Source: Pseudomonas akapageensis
GTDB taxonomy: Bacteria; Pseudomonadota; Gammaproteobacteria; Pseudomonadales; Pseudomonadaceae
Assembly (NCBI RefSeq): GCF_011355085.1
Contig: NZ_VXCP01000045.1
Coordinates: forward strand, 16,539 to 80,538
Direction: 5' to 3'
DNA: 64,000 nucleotides
Each line of letters starts with the position of its first letter. Positions within the stretch are counted from its first letter, which is position 1. Shown here in pieces: positions 8,570 through 17,425 of this stretch. The notes beneath the pieces are model-generated. The model was not told the DNA's origin. It saw only the letters and a list, made by a program, of their open reading frames with translations, and did not search any database. The translations under genes were made by a program, and so were the position numbers.

Positions 8570-8643
8570 TGCTGGATTCCTTGTCGGCTCCGATAGGTCA
8601 TGTGCGGCGTATGGGCGCCCGGCCTGGCGGAGCAGACAGGGCA

Positions 8644-9783
8644 TCAGTTGGGGACAAACTCGCGCGCAATTATATTTTTCATGATCTGCGCGGTGCCGTC
8701 ACCGATTTGCAGGCCAAGCACGTCACGCAGGCGCTGGGCGAACGGCAGGTCCTCGCCGTAACCGGTGTGCCCGTGGGCCAGCAGGCACTGCTTGACCACA
8801 TCGAACGCCAGTTTCGGCCCCCACCACTTGTTCATCGCTGCCTCGGCATTGTGCGGCAGCTTATTATCCTTGAGCCACAAGGCGTAATAGCACTGCAGGC
8901 GCGCAGCATGCACGTAGGTCTGCAATTCTGCCAGTGGGTGGGTCAAGCCCTGGAAGGACGACAAGGCCTGGCCGAAGGCCTTGCGCTCGGTCAGCCATTG
9001 CCAGGTTTCATCCAGCGACTGCTGCGCCAGGGCCAGGCACTGAAGGCCGATCAGGGCGCGGCTGTAGTCGAAGCCTTGCATGACTTGCTTGAAACCCTTG
9101 TTCTCATCGCCCAGGCGATGGTTGACCGGTACTTCGACATTGTCGAAGAAGATCGAACCGCGACCAATGGCGCGCTCGCCGGCGTCCTCGAAACGGGTGG
9201 TGCTGATGCCGGCCAGGTTCATCGGCACCAGGAAGGCGCTGATGCCGCTGGCGCGTTGTTCGACCGTGCCGGTGCGGGCGAAGACCACGGCGACGTCGGC
9301 CTGGTCGGCCATGGAGATGGAGGTCTTTTCACCGTTGAGCACGTAGACATCGCCCTTGCGCTCGGCCTTCAGGCGCAGGCTGGCGGCATCCGATCCGCCG
9401 CTGGGCTCGGTCAGGGCGATGCAGGCGACCTTGCGTCCGGCGGTGATCTCGCTCAGCCATTCCCGGGCCAGTGCCGATTCGGCGTACTGGGCGATGATCT
9501 GGCCGTTGAGTGAGGTCAGCAGGGGGATATAGGCCACGTTGAAATCGCCACGGGCCAGTTCTTCGATGATCAGGCCGGCCGTGACGCAGTCCAGGCCGCT
9601 GCCGCCGAACTCTTCCGGCAGTTCGCCGCCGAGCAGGCCCATTTCGCCCAGCTGGGCAATCACCTCGCGCTCGATCCGGCCGTCGCGGTCGCGTTGACGG
9701 TATCCGGGGGCGAGGACGTCGGCGCTGAAGCGGGCAACGCTTTCGCGGATGGCATTTTGTTGTTCTGTGAAGGCGAAGTTCAT
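8644..9783 (-). CDS. aliB: Cyclohexanecarboxyl-CoA dehydrogenase (379 aa)
   Basis: FAD-dependent acyl-CoA dehydrogenase predicted to oxidise cyclohexanecarboxyl-CoA to cyclohex-1-ene-1-carboxyl-CoA. Family segments are complete: N-terminal helical domain (LPEEFGGSGLDCVTAGLIIE), the FAD loop (ACIALTEPSGGSDAASL), LNGEKTSISMADQAD, and the C-terminal helical domain (ERKAFGQALSSFQGLTHPLA). The position that holds the catalytic Glu in most acyl-CoA dehydrogenases (YEGT) reads GDGTAQI, giving Asp362. Location next to badI, badH and aliA decides the assignment; sequence alone would only say acyl-CoA dehydrogenase. Confidence 0.88.
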   Translation of the reverse strand: MNFAFTEQQNAIRESVARFSADVLAPGYRQRDRDGRIEREVIAQLGEMGLLGGELPEEFGGSGLDCVTAGLIIEELARGDFNVAYIPLLTSLNGQIIAQYAESALAREWLSEITAGRKVACIALTEPSGGSDAASLRLKAERKGDVYVLNGEKTSISMADQADVAVVFARTGTVEQRASGISAFLVPMNLAGISTTRFEDAGERAIGRGSIFFDNVEVPVNHRLGDENKGFKQVMQGFDYSRALIGLQCLALAQQSLDETWQWLTERKAFGQALSSFQGLTHPLAELQTYVHAARLQCYYALWLKDNKLPHNAEAAMNKWWGPKLAFDVVKQCLLAHGHTGYGEDLPFAQRLRDVLGLQIGDGTAQIMKNIIAREFVPN

Positions 9784-9855
9784 GATTCTCTCCAGGCCAG
9801 TGCGGGTGCTCTTTGCGGGGGCTGTGCCGGCAGCGCAGGGCCGCCGGCAGTGGGC

Positions 9856-10653
<798 letters not shown>

Positions 10654-10669
10654 TGCATAGTCTCCTGGT

Positions 10670-11437
10670 TTAGCCGGCCATGGTCAGGCCGCCGGACACG
10701 CTGATCACTTGTCCGGTAATGAAGTTGGCATCGTCGCTGGCGAGCAGGGCGATGATTCCCGGGTAGTCTTCCGGTTGGCCGAGGCGGCGCATCGGCACCG
10801 CATTCTTGAAGGCCTCCAGGAGCTTTTCCGGATTGTTGGAGGTGTCGGCCACACTCTTGAGCAGGGCGGTATCGGTGGGGCCCGGGCAGACCACGTTGAG
10901 GGTGATGTTCTTGGTCGCGAGCTCGCGCGCCAGGGTCTTGCTCAAGCCCACCAGGCCGGCCTTGCAGGCGGCGTACACCGCTTCGCCCGAAGATCCGACG
11001 CGGGCGGCATCGGACGCGATGTTGATCACCTTGCCGCCACCGGCTTCGAGCATTTTCGGCAGCACCACGTGGTGCATGTTCAGAGCGCCGGTCAGGTTGA
11101 TCGAAATCAGTTGTTCCCAGTGCTTGGGTTCGGTCTTGAGGAAGGGCATGAAACGGTCGAAACCAGCGTTGTTGACCAGCACCGTGGGCACGCCCAGGTC
11201 TTTTTCGATGGCGGCGACGGTTTCGGTGATGGCGTCGTAGTCGGTGATGTCGGCAGCGTAGGCGACTGCCTTGCCGCCGGCTTCACGGATCAGGTCGACG
11301 GTGGTCTGGGCTGCGGCGCTGTCGCGGTCGAGCACGGCGACCAGGCCACCTTCGGCCGCGAAACGCAGGCAGACCGCACGGCCGATGCCGCCACCGCCGC
11401 CGGTGATGATGATGGTTTTTCCAGTAAGGCCTTTCAT
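10670..11437 (-). CDS. badH: 2-hydroxycyclohexanecarboxyl-CoA dehydrogenase (255 aa)
   Basis: Short-chain dehydrogenase/reductase predicted to oxidise 2-hydroxycyclohexanecarboxyl-CoA to the 2-keto compound with NAD. Motifs: TGGGGGIGRAVC for the dinucleotide, Asp37 after the second strand (VLDRDS, favouring NAD), NNAG, catalytic Ser in NIASDAARVG and YxxxK in YAACK, then the PG motif (CPGPTDTALL). Length 255 is typical. It sits directly upstream of badI with 16 bases between. As with most SDRs, the specific substrate comes from the gene context; in general databases it would resemble FabG. Confidence 0.9.
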   Translation of the reverse strand: MKGLTGKTIIITGGGGGIGRAVCLRFAAEGGLVAVLDRDSAAAQTTVDLIREAGGKAVAYAADITDYDAITETVAAIEKDLGVPTVLVNNAGFDRFMPFLKTEPKHWEQLISINLTGALNMHHVVLPKMLEAGGGKVINIASDAARVGSSGEAVYAACKAGLVGLSKTLARELATKNITLNVVCPGPTDTALLKSVADTSNNPEKLLEAFKNAVPMRRLGQPEDYPGIIALLASDDANFITGQVISVSGGLTMAG

Positions 11438-11484
11438 GGGGCAATTCTCCGAGGTCGTTGAGTTGCGTTATTCGAGCGGATGGG

Positions 11485-13149
11485 TCAGCGGCGCCTGGCC
11501 GGGTCGATGCGAATGCTCTCGGCCCGTTCATGCAGCTTGAATTTCTGGATCTTTCCGGAAGGTGTGCGGGGCAGGGCCGGCAGTACCTCCAGGTATTCGG
11601 GCAGGTAGTTGCGCGACAGGTTGTGTTCGAGCAGGAAGGCCACGGCGTCTTCGAGCAACAGGTCAGCGAAGCCTTCATTCAGGGTGACGTAGGCACAGAC
11701 CCGCTCACCCAGGCGCTCGTCGGGGCAGCCGACCAGGGCCACGGCGGAAATGGCCGGGTGCTTGTATAGGAGGTTTTCGACTTCCACCACCGGAACGTTT
11801 TCGCCGCCTCGAATGACCACGTCCTTGGTACGCCCGGTGATGCGGATGTAACCTCGGTCATCCATGCGCGCCAGGTCGCCGGTGGCGAACCAGCCCTGGG
11901 CATCGACCTCATACAGATCGGGGCGCTTGAGGTAACCGATGAACAGGCTGGCGCCGCGCACCTGCAAGTGGCCCTCGGTACCGGCCGCCACCGGCAGGCC
12001 GTCATCGTCGACCACCTGCACGGCCATGAGGGGCAGGGCCAGGCCATCGGTATGAATGGCCCGCTCGGGATCGTCCTGCACCCGCGTCATGGTGGCGGCG
12101 CCGGTTTCGGTCATGCCCCAGGCCGAGACGATTTTCGCCGGGAGGCTGACGCCAGCCCGCTCCACCAGACTCTCCGGGATCGGCGCGCCGGCCGAGACAA
12201 AAATGCGCAGCGATGCCAGCGCTTCACGGTGATCGACGGCAACCTCGACCAGGTCGGCGAGAAACGGCGTCGAGGCCATGGTAAAGGTGGGACGCTCGGT
12301 GGTCGCGACCTTCAGGGCAGTGCGCGCATCCCAGACGTCCTGCAATACCGCTACCGCACCCAGGTAAATCGGCATCACCATGCCGTAGAGAAAACCGGTC
12401 TGGTGCGCCATGGGCGAGGCCATGTAGACAATGTCGTCGCGGCCCAGCGCCAGCCGTTCGGCGTAGGGCCGCACGTTGTTCAGCAGGGTGTTGGACGTGT
12501 GCAGCACGCCCTTGGGTTCACCGGTGGTGCCGGAGGTGAACAGCAACTGCATGACGTCATCGGCATGGGGGCGGCGTTGGCCGAACAAGGCCTGGGTATC
12601 ACAGGTTTTTTCCCATTCCCGGGAGAGCAATTGCTGCTCGAAACTGTTATCGCCATTGCCGCCAATCACCAGCACATGACGCAGTTCCGGCAGGTCGGCG
12701 CGCAAGCCTTCGACCATGCCGGCATAGTCGAAACCCTTGAAGTGCTGCGGCACGACCAACAGGTGGGTGCGGGCATGGCCGAGCATGAAGCGCAGTTCGC
12801 GTTCCCGAAAGATCGGCATCAGTGGGTTGAACACCGCGCCGATACGGGCACAGGCCAGGAACAAGGCGGTCATTTGCCACCAGTTGGGCAGTTGGCAACT
12901 CACCACACCGTCCTTTTCCACGCCCAGGGCGGCTAGGCCCGCCGCCATGCGGGTGACCACCACATCGAGTTCACCATAGGTAAAAGAGACGGGGCCGTCC
13001 TCACCTGCGCGGTAGGCGACAAGGGCCCGGGCGCTTGGGTCGCTGGAAAGCTGTGAATTCCAATAATCAGTAATGATCATGTCGTTACAAGCGATGCTGT
13101 TGGGCATGCTTGAGTGACAGTCTGTTGCTGTGCTTGTCCAGGTGTTCAT
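11485..13149 (-). CDS. aliA: Cyclohexanecarboxylate-CoA ligase (554 aa)
   Basis: ANL-superfamily acyl-CoA synthetase that would activate the free acid with ATP and CoA, the entry step of the pathway. The phosphate-binding loop FTSGTTGEPKG is at about 205-214, SAWGMTETGA is the A5-type motif, WFATGDLARMDDRGYIRITG carries the ribose-binding Asp, and the C-terminal PSGKIQK provides the acyl-adenylation Lys. It is first on the minus arm, facing badK across 168 bases. The start is uncertain: ATG 13149 has no clear ribosome site, and Met15 and Met24 are alternatives. A related cyclic or medium-chain acid could be the substrate, but the neighbours favour cyclohexanecarboxylate. Confidence 0.88.
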   Translation of the reverse strand: MNTWTSTATDCHSSMPNSIACNDMIITDYWNSQLSSDPSARALVAYRAGEDGPVSFTYGELDVVVTRMAAGLAALGVEKDGVVSCQLPNWWQMTALFLACARIGAVFNPLMPIFRERELRFMLGHARTHLLVVPQHFKGFDYAGMVEGLRADLPELRHVLVIGGNGDNSFEQQLLSREWEKTCDTQALFGQRRPHADDVMQLLFTSGTTGEPKGVLHTSNTLLNNVRPYAERLALGRDDIVYMASPMAHQTGFLYGMVMPIYLGAVAVLQDVWDARTALKVATTERPTFTMASTPFLADLVEVAVDHREALASLRIFVSAGAPIPESLVERAGVSLPAKIVSAWGMTETGAATMTRVQDDPERAIHTDGLALPLMAVQVVDDDGLPVAAGTEGHLQVRGASLFIGYLKRPDLYEVDAQGWFATGDLARMDDRGYIRITGRTKDVVIRGGENVPVVEVENLLYKHPAISAVALVGCPDERLGERVCAYVTLNEGFADLLLEDAVAFLLEHNLSRNYLPEYLEVLPALPRTPSGKIQKFKLHERAESIRIDPARRR

Positions 13150-13317
13150 TAATAAGCACCGATTCTTAAGGGTTTCGTTGTTGTTTTTGGAGCTTCCGGT
13201 ATTGCCCTTTCGATGGGAGTGAAGATACGGCTTTCAAAATTAATATGTCAACATGTTGTCTTTATTTTTTTCTGTGGATAGACTCGAATCCAACCCCGGA
13301 CAACAGAGGTAGGTGCC
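13150..13317. promoter_or_regulatory. Divergent promoter region aliA/badK with a 10-bp palindrome
   Basis: This 168-base gap separates the two catabolic arms and must hold both promoters. It is AT-rich compared with the flanking genes. A perfect palindrome CAACATGTTG lies at 13249-13258 within ATGTCAACATGTTGTCTT, suitable for a dimeric MarR protein. A GAGGT site just before 13318 serves badK. Core promoter elements could not be assigned with confidence. Confidence 0.55.
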
Positions 13318-14094
13318 ATGGCTTTCCACAACATCCTTGTCGAGCAGCGCGAGGCCGTCGGCCTGATCCGTCTCAACCGCCCGGCCGTGTACAACGCGCT
13401 CAACGATGCCTTGATGAGCGAGTTGGGCCAGGCATTGCTGGCGTTCGAGGCCGATGACCAGGTGCGGGCGATTGTCATCACCGGTAGCGACAAGGCGTTT
13501 GCCGCTGGCGCCGACCTGAGCGAATTGCAGTTCAAGGAGTTTTCCGATGTGTACCTGGAGGACTTCGTCACGGCCAACTGGGAAACCGTGACGCGCTGCC
13601 GCAAGCCGGTGGTCGCGGCGGTTGCCGGCCTGGCCCTGGGCGGTGGTTGCGAGCTGGCGATGATGTGCGACCTGGTGATCGCCGCCGACAACGCCCGTTT
13701 CGGCCAGCCGGAAGTCAAGGTCGGCACCTTGCCCGGGGCTGGCGGCACCCAGCGCCTGACCCGTGCCATCGGCAAGGCCAAGGCGATGGACCTGTGCCTG
13801 ACCGGGCGTTTCATGGAGGTCGAGGAGGCTGAGCGCTGCGGTTTGATCAGCCGTGTGGTGCCGCTGGCCGAGCTGCTCGATCAAGCCCTGGCCGTGGCCG
13901 CGCAAATCGCCGGCCACCCGGCCATTGCGGTGAAGCTGAACAAGGAGGCGGTCAACCGCGCCTTTGAAACCACCCTGGCCGAAGGCGTGCAGTTCGAGCG
14001 TCGATTGATGCACGCCAGCTTCGCCAGCCAGGACCAGAAGGAAGGCATGCAGGCTTTCGCCCAGAAGCGCAAGCCGGTGTGGACGCATCGCTGA
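13318..14094 (+). CDS. badK: Cyclohex-1-ene-1-carboxyl-CoA hydratase (258 aa)
   Basis: Enoyl-CoA hydratase of the crotonase superfamily, predicted to hydrate cyclohex-1-ene-1-carboxyl-CoA to 2-hydroxycyclohexanecarboxyl-CoA, the BadH substrate. Both catalytic glutamates of true hydratases are visible: in LALGGGCELAMMCD and in FGQPEVKVGTLPGAGGTQRL. Length 258 and the C-terminal FAQKRKP are standard. It opens the plus arm with GAGGT before the ATG. Many housekeeping enoyl-CoA hydratases look the same; the assignment as BadK rests on the divergent aliA-badHI-aliB genes and the absence of another hydratase for the ring step. Confidence 0.88.
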   Translation: MAFHNILVEQREAVGLIRLNRPAVYNALNDALMSELGQALLAFEADDQVRAIVITGSDKAFAAGADLSELQFKEFSDVYLEDFVTANWETVTRCRKPVVAAVAGLALGGGCELAMMCDLVIAADNARFGQPEVKVGTLPGAGGTQRLTRAIGKAKAMDLCLTGRFMEVEEAERCGLISRVVPLAELLDQALAVAAQIAGHPAIAVKLNKEAVNRAFETTLAEGVQFERRLMHASFASQDQKEGMQAFAQKRKPVWTHR

Positions 14095-14143
14095 GGCTGC
14101 GGCCATCAATCGACAACAGAACAAGAACAAGAGGAACTGCCCA

Positions 14144-15004
14144 ATGCCTTCAGTCGTGGAACTGACCCGCGAAGGGGCCGTGGCCCTGATCCGGGTCGAC
14201 AACCCGCCGGTCAACGCCCTTGGCCATGCCGTACGCGCAGGCTTGCTCGACGCCTTCATGGCCGCCGAGCAGGATCCGCAAGTCGAGTTGGTCATGCTCT
14301 ATTGCACGGGCAAGACCTTTATCGCCGGCGCCGATATTCGCGAGTTCGGCCAGCCGCCTCAGGCGCCGATCCTGCAGGAGCTGACCCTGGCCATCGAAAA
14401 CTGCAGCAAGCCATCGCTGGCCGTGTTGCACGGCACGGTGCTCGGCGGCGGGCTGGAAATCGCCCTGGCCTGTCATTACCGCTTCGCCAGATGCGCCACC
14501 CGCCTTGGCTTGCCCGAAACCTGCCTGGGGCTGTTGCCCGGCGGCGGTGGTACCCAGCGCCTGCCGCGGCTGGTGGGCGTGGCGACGGCGCTGGAAATGA
14601 TCCTGTGCGGCGAGCCGATCGATGCAACGCAAGCGTTGCGCCTTGGCCTTGTCGATGGGCTGTTCGATGAAGAACCACTGACCGCCGGCCTCAAGCGTGC
14701 ACGGCAACTGTTGGCCGACCAGGTGCCGGTACGACGGATCGGCCAGGCCGAAGTGCCCACCGAACGTGACCAGGCAGCCGCTCTGTTTGCAGCAAAACGC
14801 ATCGAAATACAGCGTACCCAACCCGATTCGTTCTCGGCCCCGCGCTGCCTTGCCGCGATCGAAGCGGCGACTTGCCTGCCGCTGATCGAGGGCCTGCAGC
14901 GCGAGCGCGCGCTGTTTCTCGAATGCATGGCATCACCCCAGCGCGCGGCGCTGATCGAAGACTTCTTTGCCCAACGCCGGGCGGCCAGGGGCTCCCGGGC
15001 CTGA
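14144..15004 (+). CDS. Enoyl-CoA hydratase/isomerase, FadB N-terminal type (286 aa)
   Basis: Crotonase-fold protein that resembles the hydratase half of the bifunctional FadB/PimF proteins: VDNPPVNALGHAVRAGL at the N-terminus, IAGADIREFG, then HGTVLGGGLEIALACHYRFA and LPETCLGLLPGGGGTQRLPRLVG. Both catalytic Glu residues are present. The C-terminal part (about 190-286) forms the linker-like extension seen in multifunctional proteins, but translation stops at 15004 without a dehydrogenase domain. That activity is encoded separately at 17426. The likely role is hydration of 2,3-didehydropimeloyl-CoA. Spacing: 49 bases after badK and 48 before pimC. Confidence 0.87.
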   Translation: MPSVVELTREGAVALIRVDNPPVNALGHAVRAGLLDAFMAAEQDPQVELVMLYCTGKTFIAGADIREFGQPPQAPILQELTLAIENCSKPSLAVLHGTVLGGGLEIALACHYRFARCATRLGLPETCLGLLPGGGGTQRLPRLVGVATALEMILCGEPIDATQALRLGLVDGLFDEEPLTAGLKRARQLLADQVPVRRIGQAEVPTERDQAAALFAAKRIEIQRTQPDSFSAPRCLAAIEAATCLPLIEGLQRERALFLECMASPQRAALIEDFFAQRRAARGSRA

Positions 15005-15052
15005 GCCACTGGCCAGCTTGGCGTTGGCCTCACCATCGATCGAGGACTTTGC

Positions 15053-16249
15053 ATGGACATCAACTACACACCTGCCGAGCTTGAGTTCCGCGCCGAGGTG
15101 CGTGCCTTTCTGCATGATGCACTGCCGCAAGACATCGCCGCCCAGGTTCGCCTGGGCAAGCACCTGAGCAAGGACGACCACCAGCGCTGGCAGCGGATCC
15201 TCGCCGGGCGCGGCTGGTACGCGGCCAATTGGCCGGTGGCGTTCGGCGGTACCGGCTGGGGCGTGGTGCAAAAGCACATCTTCGAGGAGGAGTGTGCAGC
15301 CTTCGGTGCGCCGCGCCTGATCTCCTTCGGCGTGAACATGGTCGCACCGGTGATCATCAAGTTCGGCAACCCGGCGCAGCAGGCCCATTACCTGCCGCGC
15401 ATTCTTTCCGGCGAAGACTGGTGGTGCCAGGGTTATTCCGAACCGGGCGCAGGCTCGGACCTGGCCAGCCTCAAGACCCGCGCGGTGCGCGAGGGTGACC
15501 ACTACGTGGTGAACGGCCAGAAGACCTGGACCACCCTGGGCCAGCACGCCAACATGATTTTCTGCCTGGTGCGCACTGATAGCGAAGCCCAGCAGCAGCG
15601 GGGCATTTCCTTTCTGTTGATCGACATGACCACGCCAGGCATCAGCGTGCGCCCGATCATCACCCTCGAAGGCGAGCACGAAGTCAACGAAGTGTTCTTC
15701 GACAATGTCCGCGTACCGGTCGAGAACCTCGTGGGCGAAGAAAACCAAGGCTGGACCTGCGCCAAGTACCTGCTCACCCACGAACGCACCGGCCAGGCCA
15801 GTATTGGCCAATCCAAGGCGGCGCTGGCGCACCTCAAGCAGGTGGCCCGGGAGGAACTGCGCAATGGCCGGCCACTGCTGGACGACCCGCAGTTTCGCTT
15901 GCAGGTCGCCGAAGTGGAGATCCAGTTGCTGGCCATCGAGATGAGCACCCTGCGCATCCTCGCGGCGGCCCAGGCTGGTGAGGTTCCCGGTGCCGAAAGC
16001 TCGATCCTGAAGATCAAGGGCTCGGAAATCCGTCAGGCCATCAGCCATCTGCTGCGCAAGGCGCTGGGTACCAAGGCCTTGCCTTTCCTCGAAGAAGAAC
16101 TGCACGACGGCTTTGCCGGCACGCCGCTGCACAGCGACTACAGTGCCGCCCCCGCCAGCCAGTATTTCAACCTGCGCAAGCTGTCTATCTACGGCGGCTC
16201 CAACGAAATTCAGAAGAACATCATCGTCAAGATGATTCTTGAGCTTTAA
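15053..16249 (+). CDS. pimC: Pimeloyl-CoA dehydrogenase large subunit (398 aa)
   Basis: Acyl-CoA dehydrogenase subunit of the heteromeric PimC/PimD type, which desaturates dicarboxyl-CoAs such as pimeloyl-CoA. Visible segments: WPVAFGGTGWGVVQKHIFEE, the FAD loop CQGYSEPGAGSDLASLKT, NGQKTWTTLGQHANM, and the C-terminal YFNLRKLSIYGGSNEIQKN. The usual catalytic Glu of YEGT is Gly here (YGGS), as expected for a subunit whose active site is built differently. The pimD gene follows after 11 bases, and the two products are expected to form a heterotetramer. FadE28/29-like steroid enzymes share this layout, but the neighbours favour a dicarboxylic substrate. Confidence 0.88.
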   Translation: MDINYTPAELEFRAEVRAFLHDALPQDIAAQVRLGKHLSKDDHQRWQRILAGRGWYAANWPVAFGGTGWGVVQKHIFEEECAAFGAPRLISFGVNMVAPVIIKFGNPAQQAHYLPRILSGEDWWCQGYSEPGAGSDLASLKTRAVREGDHYVVNGQKTWTTLGQHANMIFCLVRTDSEAQQQRGISFLLIDMTTPGISVRPIITLEGEHEVNEVFFDNVRVPVENLVGEENQGWTCAKYLLTHERTGQASIGQSKAALAHLKQVAREELRNGRPLLDDPQFRLQVAEVEIQLLAIEMSTLRILAAAQAGEVPGAESSILKIKGSEIRQAISHLLRKALGTKALPFLEEELHDGFAGTPLHSDYSAAPASQYFNLRKLSIYGGSNEIQKNIIVKMILEL

Positions 16250-16260
16250 GGAGGCACGCA

Positions 16261-17415
16261 ATGGACTTCACACTCAGCTCCGAGCAGCAGATGCTGCAAG
16301 ACACCGTGGCCCGCCTGGCCCGCGATCACTACAGCTTCGAAGCGCGCAAAGGCTACTACCGCAGTGAGGCGGGCATGAGCCCGGATTTCTGGAATCAGCT
16401 GGCCGAGCTTGGCTTGTGTTCGGTGCCGATTGACCAGGCCCATGGTGGCTTTGGCGGCAGCGGCGTGGACAACTGGCTGATCATGGCCGAGCTCGGCCGC
16501 AACCTGTGCCTGGAGCCGTTTCTGCAATCGCAGATCCATGCCGCCGGGTTGCTGCAGCAACTGGGCGATGCCGACCAGCAGGGCCAGTGGTTGGGGCAAG
16601 TGGCAGAGGGTGCGCTGCAACTGGCGGTAGCCCTGGAAGAGCCACAAAGCCACTACCAATTGCACGATGTGCAGACCTGTGCCCGGCCGGTCGACGGCGG
16701 CTGGCGCCTGTCGGGACGCAAGGTCGCCGTGGTCGGTGGCGCCAGTGCAGGGCTGATCCTGGTGTCTGCGCGCACTGCTGGCGATGACCGTGACGACCAA
16801 GGCATCAGCCTGTTCTTGCTCGAACCACAGGCCGTCGGGCTCAAGCGTCATGACTACCCGTGCATAGACGGCCCGCGTGCCAGCGATCTGATTCTGGACG
16901 ATGTCTTCGTCGCCGAGGGCGCGTTGCTGGGCAAGGCTGGCGAAGCCCTGCCGGCCTTGCGCTACCAGCAGGGGCGGGCCATTGCCGGCCAGTGTGCCGA
17001 AGCCGTCGGCGGCATGCAGGAAGCCTTTCGCCTGACCCTCGATTACCTCAAGACGCGTAAGCAATTCGGCGCGCCGATCGGCAAGTTCCAGGTGTTGCAG
17101 CACCGCATGGCCGACATGCGCGCCGAGCTGGAAATGGCCACCTCCATGGCAATCCTCGCCGCCTGCGTGGCCGACCAGGCCGACAGCGACGAGCGCAGCC
17201 GGCAGCTGGCCGCCGCCAAGTTCGTGGTGGTGCGCGCTGCGCGCTTGATTGCCGAACAGGCGATCCAGTTGCACGGCGGCATCGGTATGACCTGGGAATA
17301 CAACCTGGCCCATCACGCCAAGCGCCTGGTGATGCTCAGCCATCAGCTGGGTGACGACGATCACCATTTGCAGGCCTATGCCCGGTTGCTCACCGACCGT
17401 GCACACGCCCACTGA
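16261..17415 (+). CDS. pimD: Pimeloyl-CoA dehydrogenase small subunit (384 aa)
   Basis: Partner of PimC. It retains the acyl-CoA dehydrogenase fold (AELGLCSVPIDQAHGGFGGS, TRKQFGAPIGKFQVLQHRMA, AIQLHGGIGMTWEYNLAHHA) but departs from the catalytic pattern: the region that normally reads YEGT is replaced by SHQLGDDDHH, and the mid-protein FAD loop is degenerate (ALEEPQSHYQ). AAGGAGG precedes the ATG. Such paired divergent subunits are typical of heteromeric acyl-CoA dehydrogenases. Placement between pimC and the dehydrogenase gene supports pimeloyl-CoA beta-oxidation. Confidence 0.87.
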   Translation: MDFTLSSEQQMLQDTVARLARDHYSFEARKGYYRSEAGMSPDFWNQLAELGLCSVPIDQAHGGFGGSGVDNWLIMAELGRNLCLEPFLQSQIHAAGLLQQLGDADQQGQWLGQVAEGALQLAVALEEPQSHYQLHDVQTCARPVDGGWRLSGRKVAVVGGASAGLILVSARTAGDDRDDQGISLFLLEPQAVGLKRHDYPCIDGPRASDLILDDVFVAEGALLGKAGEALPALRYQQGRAIAGQCAEAVGGMQEAFRLTLDYLKTRKQFGAPIGKFQVLQHRMADMRAELEMATSMAILAACVADQADSDERSRQLAAAKFVVVRAARLIAEQAIQLHGGIGMTWEYNLAHHAKRLVMLSHQLGDDDHHLQAYARLLTDRAHAH

Positions 17416-17425
17416 GGAGTCAGCC

